A stretch of DNA of 64,000 nt from Paenibacillus_G sp049942825 (GCF_049942825.1 NZ_CP187970.1:1426001-1490000), one strand, 5' to 3'; shown: positions 15,486 to 24,885, counted from the stretch's first letter. Notes: generated by a model from the letters alone, not told the origin. Numbers and translations are program-made.

Positions 15486-15656
15486 CTATGGGGATGAATC
15501 CCCTCGGGAAGAGAGGACGGACACGATGACGCCGAAGATGACGGCTGGGATGAAGATCCGGAATAGATCCAAGGCTCCCCAGCTCGAGATCGAATTCCAG
15601 CTGATGAAGAGGTTCAACAGAATAAATAGCGGGGTGAAGAGGAAAAAGCGTTTCAT
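15486..15656 (-). CDS. Small membrane protein, 56 aa
   Basis: The frame begins MKRFFLFTPLFILLNLFISW and continues through a second hydrophobic stretch (IFIPAVIFGVIVSVL) to the stop at 15486. GGAGGT lies 12 bases upstream of the ATG at 15656, somewhat far. Two membrane segments in 56 residues, with a positively charged N-terminus, fit a small integral membrane protein. It is convergent with the stalk-domain gene. Function unknown. Confidence 0.6.
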   Translation of the reverse strand: MKRFFLFTPLFILLNLFISWNSISSWGALDLFRIFIPAVIFGVIVSVLSSRGDSSP

Positions 15657-15974
15657 GCCTCAAGCTGCACCTCCCTCTATTAAGTAATATCTTCCAAATC
15701 CAACTATACCACGTACGGTGAAGCGGCACCATCCATGGGGAGTTCCCTATGGGTTTGGGGGCACGGGCGTTCTCCACAGTACAGCGGAAAGCGGTCGACG
15801 CAAGTCAGGGGGACGGAGCAGATGGCCGCGGCAGGGGATTTCTTCGGGAGGAAAAAGAAGGAAGGAAAGCAGCATGTCTGATAGACGATTAATCAGTCAT
15901 TTTATGGTATAATGATCTTCAACAGGCACGAATCGACAGCAAAAGATTCACGGTGATCCGGGGAGGGGCCCTAT
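15657..15974 (+). other. Upstream region of the AraC-type membrane regulator
   Basis: No gene is evident. A good -10 box TATAAT lies at 15908-15913, but no clear -35 box was found. GGGAGGGG just before 15975 serves as ribosome binding site for the regulator. Confidence 0.55.
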
Positions 15975-18269
15975 TTGGCGAATTATTTAAAGCGCTTACT
16001 TCTATTCAGTTTTCTACTGGGCACGCTTCCCGTCCTGCTTACGGGGTGGCTCTCTTATACGGCTTCATCACGCGATATGGAAGAGAAAGTGAAGGAAGAA
16101 GGCGGCCAGGTGCTGCTTCAGACGCAGATGCGGGTGGAGCAGGTCTTGAAGACGCTCGAGCTGTCGGCGATCCAGTTCGTGAATTCGCCCGAATTCTCCG
16201 ATATGGCGAACCGGACGCTTACCGAAGAGGATTACGAAGAAATCCGTACGCTGTCCAAAGGCCTGTACCAGCTGCAGACGCTGACCGGCATTAATGATGC
16301 GTATCTCATTAATTTCAAGCATGACTGGCTGGTCAATTACCGTCTGTTCCGGACCTTATCCTCCGACCCTTCCCGAGAGCGCTTTCTTTCGTATGCCGGG
16401 CACCAGGAGAGTCTCTTCTGGGTGACCCCGGGGCAGGCGGATGCCAGAAGCCAGGAGGAACGCGAGACGGCGGACGGGGAACCGATGATCCGCATGGTGC
16501 TCAAGATTCCTACCGTGCCGGCAGCCAAACCGCAGCAGATGCTGGTGATCGAGCTGCCGGAGGAGGACATCGAGACGATGCTCGGCACCGGAGAAGGGAG
16601 CGGGACCCATTATGTTCTGGACCCGGGCCGGGCTGAGGTCGTGGTGGGCCGTGTGCCCCAAGGCGCGTCCGGCCGCACGCCGCTGATTGTCCAGAAGGTG
16701 CTGGCCAGCGGGGAGGAGAAGGGCTTTTTCCGGATGGAGGATGGCAGCGGGGAAGAGCTCGGGGTATCCTTCCGCAAATCCGCTTATAACAACTGGATCT
16801 ACACTTCCGTAGTGTCCATGAAAGAAATGGGAGCGGCCTCCCGCAAGATTGCGGTGATTACGGGACTCGTCTGCCTGTCGATCGCCGCTCTCGTGGCCGT
16901 GCTTGCCTTCTATGGAAGCCGGAGGATGTACACGCCGATCCGCAGGCTGTTCGATGCCACCCGGGCGATGGGCGGCGATGGGGAGACGGCGGCCGCGCTC
17001 GACGAGTTCTCTTACATCGAGAACCGGCTGAGGGACCTCTCGCTCACCGGCAGGGAGCTGCGGGACCAGCTCTCGAAGCACGCCGGACAGCTCAAGGAGC
17101 TGCATGTGCTCAAGCTGTTTACCGGGCAGGCCAGTGAGAAGGATTACCATTATCAGGCGGAGAAGTACGGGTTTCCGAGAAGCTGGAAGCACCTCACGGT
17201 GTTAACCCTCCAGATTGATTCCTTGAAGGGCACGCGGTACCGCGAAGAGGATCTGGATCTCCTTTTGTTCGCGATAAACAACATGGTCGGCGAGCTGCTG
17301 CCGGAGCCGCTGCGGTTCAGCCCCATCATTCTTGAATCCTCCCAAGTCACATTATTCGCAAGCGACCGGGAGGACCCGCAGGAGCTGAAGAACCAGGTGC
17401 ACGCCGTGGCCGAAGAGATTCGGACCAAGGTGGACGAATATCTCGGGTTGAAGGTGAGCATCGGCGTGTCCCGGCCGTTCGGATGCATCGGGGAGGCGGC
17501 GGAGGCATACTCCGAATCCCTGTATGCCCTCCGGAGCCGGCTCAGTCTCGGGAGCGACATCGTGGTGCATTACGGGGATATCGGCACGGGCGGGGGACTC
17601 AGCGCTGCGGGTTCGCACCATCTCCGGCTGCTGGAGGATCAGATCGTGCATGCCCTGAAGATGAATCCCGACCGGGTTCCGGAGCTGTTCGAAGAGTATA
17701 TGGGCTCGGTGGCGGACAAGGAGATCGGCTTCGGGGAATATGCCGCCGTGATGATCCAGCTGGTGGCGAAGGTCTACGGGCTCGTGCAGGAGCAGGGGGA
17801 CACGGTGGAGAACATCTGCGGGCCGAGAGCGTCCATGGAGGTATTCCTGAAGCTGTATACCCTGGAGCAGCTCAAATCCTGGTTTACGAACGATCTCCTG
17901 GGACCGGTGTCGTCCCACCTGAACCGGCAGGCGGATTCGCAGCATATGGACATTGCGGGAAGGATGCTCCGCATGATCCAGGAGCATTATGATGAGGACC
18001 TGTCGCTCGATTCGTGCGCGGCGGCCCTGAATTTTCACCCGGTGTACCTCAGCCGTGTATTCAAAAAGGAGACCGGCGTCAACTTCAGCGAGTACCTGAT
18101 GGAGTACCGGATGAAGGTGGCCAAGCAGCTGCTCGAGGAATCGAATATCCGCATCTCGGATATTGCGGACAAGCTCCGGTACACGAACACCTCGGCCTTC
18201 ATCCGGGTGTTCCGCAAGGTCGTCGGCATGACCCCGGGCAAATACAGGGAGCAATGCAGCGGCAAGTGA
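15975..18269 (+). CDS. Membrane-bound AraC-family regulator (YtdP-like)
   Basis: This 764-aa protein combines an extracellular sensor with a DNA-binding domain. A first membrane segment (LLLFSFLLGTLPVLLTGWL, residues 8-26) is followed by about 265 extracellular residues, a second membrane segment near 290-315 (VITGLVCLSIAALVAVLAF), a cytoplasmic linker and a C-terminal AraC helix-turn-helix pair (residues 660-760, with YLSRVFKKETGVNFSEYL and GMTPGKYR). It starts at a TTG with GGGAGGGG upstream. Such regulators usually control neighbouring carbohydrate uptake genes, and a solute-binding lipoprotein gene follows 138 bases later. Confidence 0.9.
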   Translation: MANYLKRLLLFSFLLGTLPVLLTGWLSYTASSRDMEEKVKEEGGQVLLQTQMRVEQVLKTLELSAIQFVNSPEFSDMANRTLTEEDYEEIRTLSKGLYQLQTLTGINDAYLINFKHDWLVNYRLFRTLSSDPSRERFLSYAGHQESLFWVTPGQADARSQEERETADGEPMIRMVLKIPTVPAAKPQQMLVIELPEEDIETMLGTGEGSGTHYVLDPGRAEVVVGRVPQGASGRTPLIVQKVLASGEEKGFFRMEDGSGEELGVSFRKSAYNNWIYTSVVSMKEMGAASRKIAVITGLVCLSIAALVAVLAFYGSRRMYTPIRRLFDATRAMGGDGETAAALDEFSYIENRLRDLSLTGRELRDQLSKHAGQLKELHVLKLFTGQASEKDYHYQAEKYGFPRSWKHLTVLTLQIDSLKGTRYREEDLDLLLFAINNMVGELLPEPLRFSPIILESSQVTLFASDREDPQELKNQVHAVAEEIRTKVDEYLGLKVSIGVSRPFGCIGEAAEAYSESLYALRSRLSLGSDIVVHYGDIGTGGGLSAAGSHHLRLLEDQIVHALKMNPDRVPELFEEYMGSVADKEIGFGEYAAVMIQLVAKVYGLVQEQGDTVENICGPRASMEVFLKLYTLEQLKSWFTNDLLGPVSSHLNRQADSQHMDIAGRMLRMIQEHYDEDLSLDSCAAALNFHPVYLSRVFKKETGVNFSEYLMEYRMKVAKQLLEESNIRISDIADKLRYTNTSAFIRVFRKVVGMTPGKYREQCSGK

Positions 18270-18314
18270 GGAGGGCCAAGAGAGGCAGGCTAAGAGGGGA
18301 AGGCCAAGAAGGCA

Positions 18315-18356
18315 AAGAGAAGAAAGCTAGGAGAAGAAAGCTAAGAGAAGAAGGCC
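18315..18356 (+). repeat. 14-bp purine-rich tandem repeat, three copies
   Basis: AAGAGAAGAAAGCT and two variants follow each other at 14-bp intervals in the gap between the AraC-type regulator and the solute-binding lipoprotein gene. Confidence 0.75.
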
Positions 18357-18407
18357 GGTACAGGTCGTATGGCTCCAAAGGAAGAAGGCGGCAGAGGAGG
18401 AATGCGG

Positions 18408-19916
18408 ATGGGTTCAGTGCAACGAATGGCGGCCGGCCTTACGGCCTGCTGCACGATGCTGCTTGCCGGCTGCGCCGGTGAAGAACGGGTGAACGGAACG
18501 GAAGCGGGCAGTGCGGAGCGGTTCCCTATAACGATTGCAGCGGCCCAGGTGGGAGAGGCGCTGGCGGACGGCAATGATGTGGAAGGGGCGATCGAGGCGT
18601 ATACGGGCACGCGTCTGGACATCCAGTGGATTCCCAGCGCCGCCTATGATGATAAGGTGAGTGTGATGATCGCCTCGGGCAAGCTTCCGATGATGCTGCG
18701 CCTGAAGTCGACGGCTCCATCCGTGCGCGCGATCCAGTCGGGCCTGTTCTGGGAGATCGGTCCGTATCTGAACGCCTATCCCAACCTGTCAGCGCTCAGT
18801 CCGCAGTATTATGACAACATCCGGGTGGACGGCAAGTTGTATGGTATCCCGCTGTTTCGGGATATTGCCCGTTCCGCCGTCGTATACCGGAAGGATTGGC
18901 TGGACAGGCTGGGGCTGAAGCTGCCCGTTACAGCTGCGGAGTGGTACGAGGTCTGCCGGGCCATGGCGCTGGGCGACCCGGACGGGAACGGCAGGAACGA
19001 CACGTACGGACTCATTCTCGGCAAAAAATACAGCGACGGCTCTGCAGCCACCACCACGCGGATTGCGGTTTCTCTTGGGGCGCCGAACAAGTGGGGCGTG
19101 GATGAACAAGGGAAGTTCACCCCGGAGTTCATGACCGAGCCCTATATGGACGTACTCAGGCTGCTTCGCCGGCTGTACGAGGAGAAGCTCGTGAACCGCG
19201 ACTTCGCGGTCCTGGATGACGATGAAGCGGAGAAGCAGTATGACACCGGCCGCGGAGGCCTGCGGGTCGGCGTGGCCCAGAACGCGAAGGGCATGCAGGA
19301 CCGGCTCACAGGCTCGGGCATCAAGGGCGAGTACGATCTCGCGCCGATGACTGGCCCCTCCGGGGTCAGGGCGACGGCGGAGCCGGGCAACAACGGCTTC
19401 TATGTGTTCCCGAAGTCCTCCGTCAAGAACGAGGAGGAGCTGAAGAGGGTTCTGGGCTTCATTGACAAGATGCTCGATGAAGAGATGGCGACGCTGCAGC
19501 TGCGGGGACTCGAGGGGCGGCATTACGTCCGTACGGAAGGCGGGGCTGCGGAGTATAAGGACTTTGAGCTGTTCCAGAAGGAAGTGAAGCCTTACCGGGA
19601 TACCTTCTTCAACCTCGAGGGCTACAAAGGCGTGCCGCTCAAGGACACGCCGCTCGGGGAGAAGGGCAAGCGGATTCCGAAGGAAAGCCTTGCTTCGGCG
19701 GTGCGCAACCCGGCCGCCGGCCTCGAATCCCGGACCTACACCGAGCGGGGGAGGGAGCTCGAGGAGCGCATCGGGGACGCCCAGACGAAGTTCATCATGG
19801 GCCGGATCGACGAAGCGGGCTGGCAGGCGGAGGTGCAGGCCTGGCTGAAGGCGGGCGGCGAGCAGATGATGCGGGAGTATGAGGAAGCGTATAAGAAGGC
19901 GTCTTCCGGCCGGTGA
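18408..19916 (+). CDS. Sugar ABC solute-binding lipoprotein (LplA-like)
   Basis: This 502-aa lipoprotein has a signal ending in the lipobox LLAGC (Cys about 22) and the fold-2 solute-binding pattern of LplA-like proteins, such as VYRKDWLDRLGL and DPDGNGRNDTYGL. The family binds oligosaccharides for uptake by a two-permease ABC transporter. Of the in-frame ATGs at 18402 and 18408, the second has AGGAGG at proper spacing. No permease genes are adjacent, which is unusual; the regulator just upstream probably controls it. A second member lies at 32987-34498. Confidence 0.9.
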   Translation: MGSVQRMAAGLTACCTMLLAGCAGEERVNGTEAGSAERFPITIAAAQVGEALADGNDVEGAIEAYTGTRLDIQWIPSAAYDDKVSVMIASGKLPMMLRLKSTAPSVRAIQSGLFWEIGPYLNAYPNLSALSPQYYDNIRVDGKLYGIPLFRDIARSAVVYRKDWLDRLGLKLPVTAAEWYEVCRAMALGDPDGNGRNDTYGLILGKKYSDGSAATTTRIAVSLGAPNKWGVDEQGKFTPEFMTEPYMDVLRLLRRLYEEKLVNRDFAVLDDDEAEKQYDTGRGGLRVGVAQNAKGMQDRLTGSGIKGEYDLAPMTGPSGVRATAEPGNNGFYVFPKSSVKNEEELKRVLGFIDKMLDEEMATLQLRGLEGRHYVRTEGGAAEYKDFELFQKEVKPYRDTFFNLEGYKGVPLKDTPLGEKGKRIPKESLASAVRNPAAGLESRTYTERGRELEERIGDAQTKFIMGRIDEAGWQAEVQAWLKAGGEQMMREYEEAYKKASSGR

Positions 19917-20013
19917 TGGCCATGGGCTGACGCAGGAAAAGATTCCCTCCCAGCCCTTCCCTTTGGTAAAATGTGGGGGTGTAGTTCTAAAGGGGAGAGA
20001 GGAGAATGGGAGC

Positions 20014-20415
20014 TTGCTTACTTCGCTTGAGCATATGCAGATTCCCGTGCGTGAGATGGACCGGGCCATCAAGTGGTATACCGAGGAGCTGGGCTTTCGG
20101 CTGGCGAACCGCGACGGAGGAAGCACCGCCTTCCTGACCCTGCCGGAAGGTCCGGTTTTGATGCTTTGGCAGACCGATGATGAGACGACCTATGCGCATT
20201 ATACGGTGAACGGTACGGATTTTCCGGTGTTGTTATACCGGACGGAGCGGATTCATGAGCTTCATGACCGTTTGAAGGAGTTGGGCACGCGGATTCAGCT
20301 GTACCGCAATGACGGCTTCGCCTGGGTGCTCAAGTTTTATGATCCGGAAGGGAATTTGGGGGGAGTGCTGCAGTTTAACCCCGATTCCGACATGGGGCAG
20401 CAGGACATTTCATAA
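20014..20415 (+). CDS. VOC-family (glyoxalase/bleomycin-resistance-like) protein
   Basis: This 133-aa protein has a vicinal-oxygen-chelate fold: MQIPVREMDRAIKWYTEELGFRL near the N-terminus (given in parts: MDRAIKWYTEELGF), a central LMLWQ strand, and a C-terminal FYDPEGNLGGVLQ in which Glu is the usual metal ligand. Substrate unknown. The TTG at 20014 with AGGAG upstream is the best start; the longer open frame from 19879 lacks one. A terminator follows at 20428. Confidence 0.8.
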   Translation: MLTSLEHMQIPVREMDRAIKWYTEELGFRLANRDGGSTAFLTLPEGPVLMLWQTDDETTYAHYTVNGTDFPVLLYRTERIHELHDRLKELGTRIQLYRNDGFAWVLKFYDPEGNLGGVLQFNPDSDMGQQDIS

Positions 20416-20427
20416 GGATGGGAAGAT

Positions 20428-20455
20428 GCCCGATCGCGCAGGTCGGGCTTTTTAT
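20428..20455 (+). terminator. Rho-independent terminator
   Basis: GCCCGA pairs with TCGGGC and is followed by TTTTTATT, after the VOC gene. Confidence 0.85.
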
Positions 20456-20495
20456 TGTGACTGCAGTGCAGATTGGAAAAAAAGGAAAATTCCTC

Positions 20496-20527
20496 TTGAC
20501 TCTCCCCTATAGGGGAAGGTATATAGT
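20496..20527 (+). promoter_or_regulatory. MerR-type promoter with palindrome in the spacer
   Basis: A -35 box TTGACT (20496-20501) and a -10 box TATAGT (20522-20527) are separated by 20 bp, longer than the usual 17. The spacer contains the perfect palindrome TCCCCTATAGGGGA (20503-20516). This is the classic layout of promoters twisted and activated by MerR-family proteins, and the next gene encodes one. Confidence 0.75.
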
Positions 20528-20585
20528 CGCTTCAGAGGCCTCGATCAACCAGTGAAGGAGAGGAAATAGGAAGGGATGTGCGCGC

Positions 20586-21407
20586 ATGTTCAAAATCAGT
20601 GATTTCTCAAAGCTCAGCCGGGTATCGGTGAAAACGCTGAGGTATTACGATCAGATCGGGCTGCTGAGGCCCGCCCATACGGACGGGGATTCAGGCTACC
20701 GCTATTACACGGCCGACCAGCTGTACCGGCTGCACCGGATCCTGGCGTTCAAGGATCTCGGTTTCACGCTCGAGCAGATCGGACCGATTCTCGACGAGGT
20801 ATCGTGCGAGGAAATCAACGGCATGCTGCGGCTGAAGCAGGCGGAGCTGCAGCAGAAGGTACTCGAGGAGCAGGCGCGGCTGGCCCGGATCGAAGCGCGG
20901 GTGCAGCAGATCCGCCTGGAGGAAGGGAAGGCGCCGGTCAGCGAACCGGTGTTCAAAAGCATTGACGCGGAACTGGCCGCGACCCTTCGGGTCCAGGTTC
21001 CAAGATCCCATATCGGCCAGCTTGCTGCGGAGGCGGAGCGGTATGCGCGGGAGCAGGGGGCTGCACCCGGCCCGCTGGTGGTGCAGTGGCATGACTGCGG
21101 CCTGCCGGACGGCCGGGTGGATATCGAGGTCGGCATCCTGCTGGGAAAACGCATCAGGGAGGACGGCCGCTTTCGAGTGACAGCCCTGCCGGAGATGCCG
21201 CTCGTCGCCTCGTTCCTGCACCGCTGCGACCCCTGGGGCGTATGCAGAGCCTCTTCCCAGCTGGCCCGGTGGATCGAGACGAACGGATGCCGGATCGCGG
21301 ATGGGCTTCCCCAGCGGGAGCTGTTCTACCCTGAAGCGGAAGGGGAGGGCACCGGAGCGCTGCGTCATGCGGAGCTGCTGATCCCCGTAGAACGGATCAT
21401 AGACTGA
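20586..21407 (+). CDS. MerR-family regulator with effector-binding domain
   Basis: This 273-aa protein has an N-terminal MerR helix-turn-helix (residues 3-72, FKISDFSKLSRVSVKTLRYY, LDEVSCEE), a coiled-coil linker (residues 75-110) and a C-terminal GyrI-like effector-binding domain, as in BmrR/TipA-type activators that sense small organic molecules. Its promoter carries the expected palindrome in a long spacer, so it is probably autoregulated. An SDR gene follows 35 bases later and is the likely target. Confidence 0.9.
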   Translation: MFKISDFSKLSRVSVKTLRYYDQIGLLRPAHTDGDSGYRYYTADQLYRLHRILAFKDLGFTLEQIGPILDEVSCEEINGMLRLKQAELQQKVLEEQARLARIEARVQQIRLEEGKAPVSEPVFKSIDAELAATLRVQVPRSHIGQLAAEAERYAREQGAAPGPLVVQWHDCGLPDGRVDIEVGILLGKRIREDGRFRVTALPEMPLVASFLHRCDPWGVCRASSQLARWIETNGCRIADGLPQRELFYPEAEGEGTGALRHAELLIPVERIID

Positions 21408-21442
21408 CGAAGACGGAACCATGATGAAGGAGGAGATCGAGG

Positions 21443-22213
21443 ATGAATACAGGCGGTTTGAAAGGCAAAGCGGCTTTGGTGACAGGTGCGAGCCGCGGGA
21501 TTGGAAGAGGCATCGCAGAGCGGCTGGCCCGGGATGGGGCTGTGGTAGCCATTCATTATGGCAGCCGGAAGGAAGCCGCGGAGGAAGCGGCCGCACGCAT
21601 CAAGGCAGAGGGCGGATTGGCTTTCACGGTGGGGGCCGATCTCGGGAGCCTGCAGAGCATCGACGCGATGTGGGGGCAGCTGGAGGCGAAGCTGGCCGAG
21701 CTGACGGGTGAAGCCAAGCTCGATATCTTGGTCAACAATGCCGGGATTGGCACCCGGGCGAAGATCGGCGAGACGACGGAGGCCATGTTCGACGAGCTGA
21801 TGGCGGTGAATGTCAAGGCCCCGTTTTTTCTGATCCAGGGAGCTCTGCCGAGAATGAGGGATGGCGGGCGCATCATCAACATCTCCTCGGGCGTAACCCG
21901 GATTGCGTATCCGGACCTGGCGGCCTACAACATGACCAAAGGAGCGCTGAACACGCTGACGCTGACGCTCGCCAAGGAGCTCGGTCCCCGGGGCATCACG
22001 GTCAATGCGATCCTGCCGGGCATTGTTGATACCGAGATGAATGCCGCCTGGCTGCATGAGCCCCAGGCTTGGAAGTTCGCCTCGGAGATGTCCGCCCTGG
22101 GCCGTGTGGGGCAGCCGGGCGATATTGCCGATATCGCAGGCTTCCTGGCCTCGGACGACAGCCGCTGGGTGACGGTCCAGATGATCGATGCGACCGGCGG
22201 TTCGCATTTGTAA
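21443..22213 (+). CDS. SDR-family NAD(P)-dependent oxidoreductase
   Basis: This 256-aa enzyme has the classical SDR motifs: TGASRGIG (residues 14-21) for cofactor binding, NNAG (98-101), Ser148/149, and Tyr162-x3-Lys166 in YNMTK. A C-terminal G-x-P-G-D-I-A-like stretch (RVGQPGDIADIAGFLASD) is typical of FabG-like enzymes. The substrate is unknown. It follows the MerR-type gene, probably in one operon, and AGGAGG lies a few bases upstream of the ATG. Confidence 0.9.
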   Translation: MNTGGLKGKAALVTGASRGIGRGIAERLARDGAVVAIHYGSRKEAAEEAAARIKAEGGLAFTVGADLGSLQSIDAMWGQLEAKLAELTGEAKLDILVNNAGIGTRAKIGETTEAMFDELMAVNVKAPFFLIQGALPRMRDGGRIINISSGVTRIAYPDLAAYNMTKGALNTLTLTLAKELGPRGITVNAILPGIVDTEMNAAWLHEPQAWKFASEMSALGRVGQPGDIADIAGFLASDDSRWVTVQMIDATGGSHL

Positions 22214-22432
22214 GCGCGGCGAGGCAGGGAAGCAGGAAAGGGAAGAAGCGGCGGGGAGTGGCTGACAGCGGTAATGCGGGAGCCGGGGAGTAGAACAGCC
22301 TGAAAGGGTTGCCGCCCTAGGATCGCGACCATCGGGAATCATAAGTTGGAGAGTCGAGAAATCGTCACGGCGTTAATAGACAATAAATCGTTGAAGCTTG
22401 CATCAGCCGCCCTTCTTCCGTGTGATGCGGGA

Positions 22433-22451
22433 AGCCCCAAGGGGGCTTTTT
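22433..22451 (+). terminator. Short terminator hairpin
   Basis: AGCCCC and GGGGCT form a tight stem followed by TTTTT, downstream of the SDR gene. Confidence 0.7.
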
Positions 22452-22547
22452 GCTCTTAAGATATAAGAAAGTATAAGATTTCAATGAAGTTGAAGCTTTC
22501 TTAGTGAGCTGTGTACGAATTTAGGCCGTAAGGAAGGAGCGATCTCT

Positions 22548-22772
22548 TTGAACCAAAGATTCGCAGGTGTGATGTTTTGTTTCATGGCCGTCTTTGTTTT
22601 CAGCGCCAAACTGGTTGCTACGGCTATCACCACTCTTAGCTATATAAGACAAACGGTTTACTTCTTCGAATATTATAAGACGGTCGGTTGGGTGCCGGAT
22701 CTCATCAGTGTGATCTTGTTCCTCACCGGTTTGGCGTACCTCATCTTGTCGGAACGAAGGAAGGAACAATAA
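22548..22772 (+). CDS. Small membrane protein, 74 aa
   Basis: Two strongly hydrophobic segments (VMFCFMAVFVFSAKLVATA and ISVILFLTGLAYLIL) flank a polar loop, and the C-terminus is charged (SERRKEQ). The start is a TTG with AAGGAAGGAG upstream. A terminator with a long T-run follows at once, which supports an expressed gene. Function unknown. Confidence 0.65.
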   Translation: MNQRFAGVMFCFMAVFVFSAKLVATAITTLSYIRQTVYFFEYYKTVGWVPDLISVILFLTGLAYLILSERRKEQ

Positions 22773-22774
22773 GT

Positions 22775-22807
22775 ACGCCCTCCCATCATTCGGGGGGGTG
22801 TTTTTTT
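22775..22807 (+). terminator. Rho-independent terminator
   Basis: CGCCCTCCC pairs, with a wobble, with GGGGGGGTG and is followed by a run of T residues. Confidence 0.8.
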
Positions 22808-22974
22808 GCGCCAATATCTCCAGCCCCATTCAATGCATCTAAGGTAACAACGCGATGGCTTTTATTATTTTTTTATGAGCAGCGAAACTTGGTGATTGTG
22901 CAGTGATACGGGAAAAATAGGGAAGGTAGACTGCTTATGAACAACTCTGATTGAATGTGAACGAAAATTGATTG

Positions 22975-23002
22975 TTGACAACGATTACAAAAGGTATATA
23001 AT
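22975..23002 (+). promoter_or_regulatory. Fructose operon promoter with cre site
   Basis: TTGACA (22975-22980) and TATAAT (22997-23002) are 16 bp apart. TGACAACGATTACA (22976-22989) matches the catabolite-responsive-element consensus TGWNANCGNTNWCA at every defined position and overlaps the -35 box. CcpA bound there should repress the operon when preferred sugars are present. Confidence 0.75.
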
Positions 23003-23102
23003 CAAATTCAAGCATAGATAATCATAAATGAGCAGATATAGTCAGGTTAGAGCAGGTTAGTTTAAAATCATGTGCATTGCCGATGGAGGGTGAAAGGATT
23101 CC

Positions 23103-23897
23103 GTGTTCGGAGAAGAGAGAAAAACGAAGATCATGGAACGGCTCGAACGCGAGGAACGGGTCGACGTGGTCGAACTGAGCCAGAGCCTCGAAGTGTCCGA
23201 ATCCACGGTCCGCCGGGATTTGCGGGAGCTCGAAGAGGCCGGGCTGCTCAAGCGCACACATGGCGGCGCGGTGTCGAACAAGATCGCCGTGAAGAACGGG
23301 GTGAACCTCGAGCCGAGCTTCCGCGAGAAGGAAGTGCAGTACCAGCGCGAGAAGCAGGCCATCGCCCGCAAGGCGGTAGAGTGGATTCGCGAGGGAGACA
23401 CGGTGCTGCTGGATTCGGGGACGACGACATTCTATATTTTGCAGGAATTGAAAGCGTTTCAACAGCTGACGGTCGTCACCAATGCCGTCATTTCTCCCCA
23501 GCATCTGGACCACCACCCGGGGATCGAGCTGATCTTCCTGGGCGGAACGTTCCGGGCCCAGACGCAGTCCATGGTCGGGATGTTCACCGAGCAGAGCCTC
23601 GGCCTGATCCGGGTGGATAAGTGCTTCATCGCCACCAACGGAGTGGATCCCGTGCAGGGATTGACGACGCCGACGATGGCCGAAGCGGCGATCAAGCGCA
23701 GGATGATCTCCTGCGCACAGGAAGTGGTGCTCGTAACGGATTCGTCGAAGTTCGGACGGACGCATTTTGCCAAGTTCGGGGAGCTCGAGCAGGTCCACAC
23801 GTGCATCACGGACGGGGGCATCCCCGAGAATGATATCAAAAGCCTTCGCAGCCGCGGCATCACGGTAGTGACGGTAGATACGGATAGGAATGATTAG
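23103..23897 (+). CDS. fruR: DeoR-family fructose operon regulator
   Basis: This 264-aa protein has an N-terminal DeoR helix-turn-helix (residues 1-57, SQSLEVSESTVRRDLRELEE, LLKRTHGGAV) and a C-terminal DeoR sensor domain with GTTTFYI and VTDSSKF motifs, which binds phosphorylated sugars. It heads the operon with 1-phosphofructokinase and fructose PTS genes, so it is probably the fructose repressor that responds to fructose 1-phosphate. The gene starts at a GTG. Confidence 0.9.
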   Translation: MFGEERKTKIMERLEREERVDVVELSQSLEVSESTVRRDLRELEEAGLLKRTHGGAVSNKIAVKNGVNLEPSFREKEVQYQREKQAIARKAVEWIREGDTVLLDSGTTTFYILQELKAFQQLTVVTNAVISPQHLDHHPGIELIFLGGTFRAQTQSMVGMFTEQSLGLIRVDKCFIATNGVDPVQGLTTPTMAEAAIKRRMISCAQEVVLVTDSSKFGRTHFAKFGELEQVHTCITDGGIPENDIKSLRSRGITVVTVDTDRND

Positions 23898-23900
23898 ACC

Positions 23901-24857
23901 ATGACCAAATCGGAAGTACTGACGGTAACGTTGAACCCGTCGATTGACAAGACGATTGTGCTGCCCGAGCTGCGGGTCGGTTCGCTGAACCGGACGTCGG
24001 AAGTGCGGCTCGATCCCGGGGGCAAAGGGATTAACGTAGCCCGTCTGCTGCACGAGTTCGGCGTTGGAGTTACGGCGGCCGGCTGGAGCGGAGGCGCCGA
24101 AGGCGAGGCGTTGATGGGATACCTGAAGCGGGACGGCATTGCGGCAAGCTTCACGCCTGTGCAGGGCCGGACGCGGACGAACCTAAAGATCGTCGACTCG
24201 TCGAAGGAGTTGACGACGGAGATTAACGAAGCGGGAGCGGAAGTGACGGAGGCGGAGCTGGCTGCTTTCATCTGGGATTTTACCGCGCAGCTGCAGGATG
24301 TCTCGTACCTGATTCTGGGCGGAAGCATCCCGCCGGGCGTGCCCGACACGATCTATGCCCGGCTTGCCGGCATTGCCCGGGAGCACGGAGTGAAGACGGT
24401 GCTGGATGCGGATGGCGAAGCGCTTCGGGAAGGGCTGCAAGCGGTTCCGTTCGCGGTCAAGCCGAACATTCACGAGCTGGAGCGGCTGCTCGGCCGGACG
24501 CTGGGTTCGGATGAGGAGATCGTCGGAGCGGCGAGGGAGCTGCTTGGGCAGGGCGTGTCGATCGTTATCGTATCGATGGGCGAAGCGGGCTCCATGGCTG
24601 TCAGCGGGGAGGAAGCGTACCGGGTGAAGCCTTTTGAGATCACCGTCAAAAGCACGGTGGGCGCCGGGGATTCCATGGTCGCCTGCCTGGTACACTGCCT
24701 GCTGCAGGACAAGGGACTGCGCGATATAGCGGCTTGGACGGCTGCGGCCGGCACCTTGACCGCTTCCAAGGAAGGCACCCAGCTGTGCACGCTCGCCGAA
24801 GTGCAGGAGCATGTTCACCGGGTCGAGGTACATTCAATCGGAGTGCATCCACTGTAA
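23901..24857 (+). CDS. fruK: 1-phosphofructokinase
   Basis: This 318-aa PfkB-family kinase should phosphorylate fructose 1-phosphate to fructose 1,6-bisphosphate. Motifs visible are LNPSIDKT near residue 11, GGKGINVARLL (residues 38-48), and the C-terminal VGAGDSMVACL with the catalytic Asp near residue 255. It lies three bases after fruR and before the fructose PTS permease, the standard order of a fru operon. Length is normal. Confidence 0.93.
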   Translation: MTKSEVLTVTLNPSIDKTIVLPELRVGSLNRTSEVRLDPGGKGINVARLLHEFGVGVTAAGWSGGAEGEALMGYLKRDGIAASFTPVQGRTRTNLKIVDSSKELTTEINEAGAEVTEAELAAFIWDFTAQLQDVSYLILGGSIPPGVPDTIYARLAGIAREHGVKTVLDADGEALREGLQAVPFAVKPNIHELERLLGRTLGSDEEIVGAARELLGQGVSIVIVSMGEAGSMAVSGEEAYRVKPFEITVKSTVGAGDSMVACLVHCLLQDKGLRDIAAWTAAAGTLTASKEGTQLCTLAEVQEHVHRVEVHSIGVHPL

Positions 24858-24885
24858 GGCTACATTGGAACTGGAGGAATTCACC

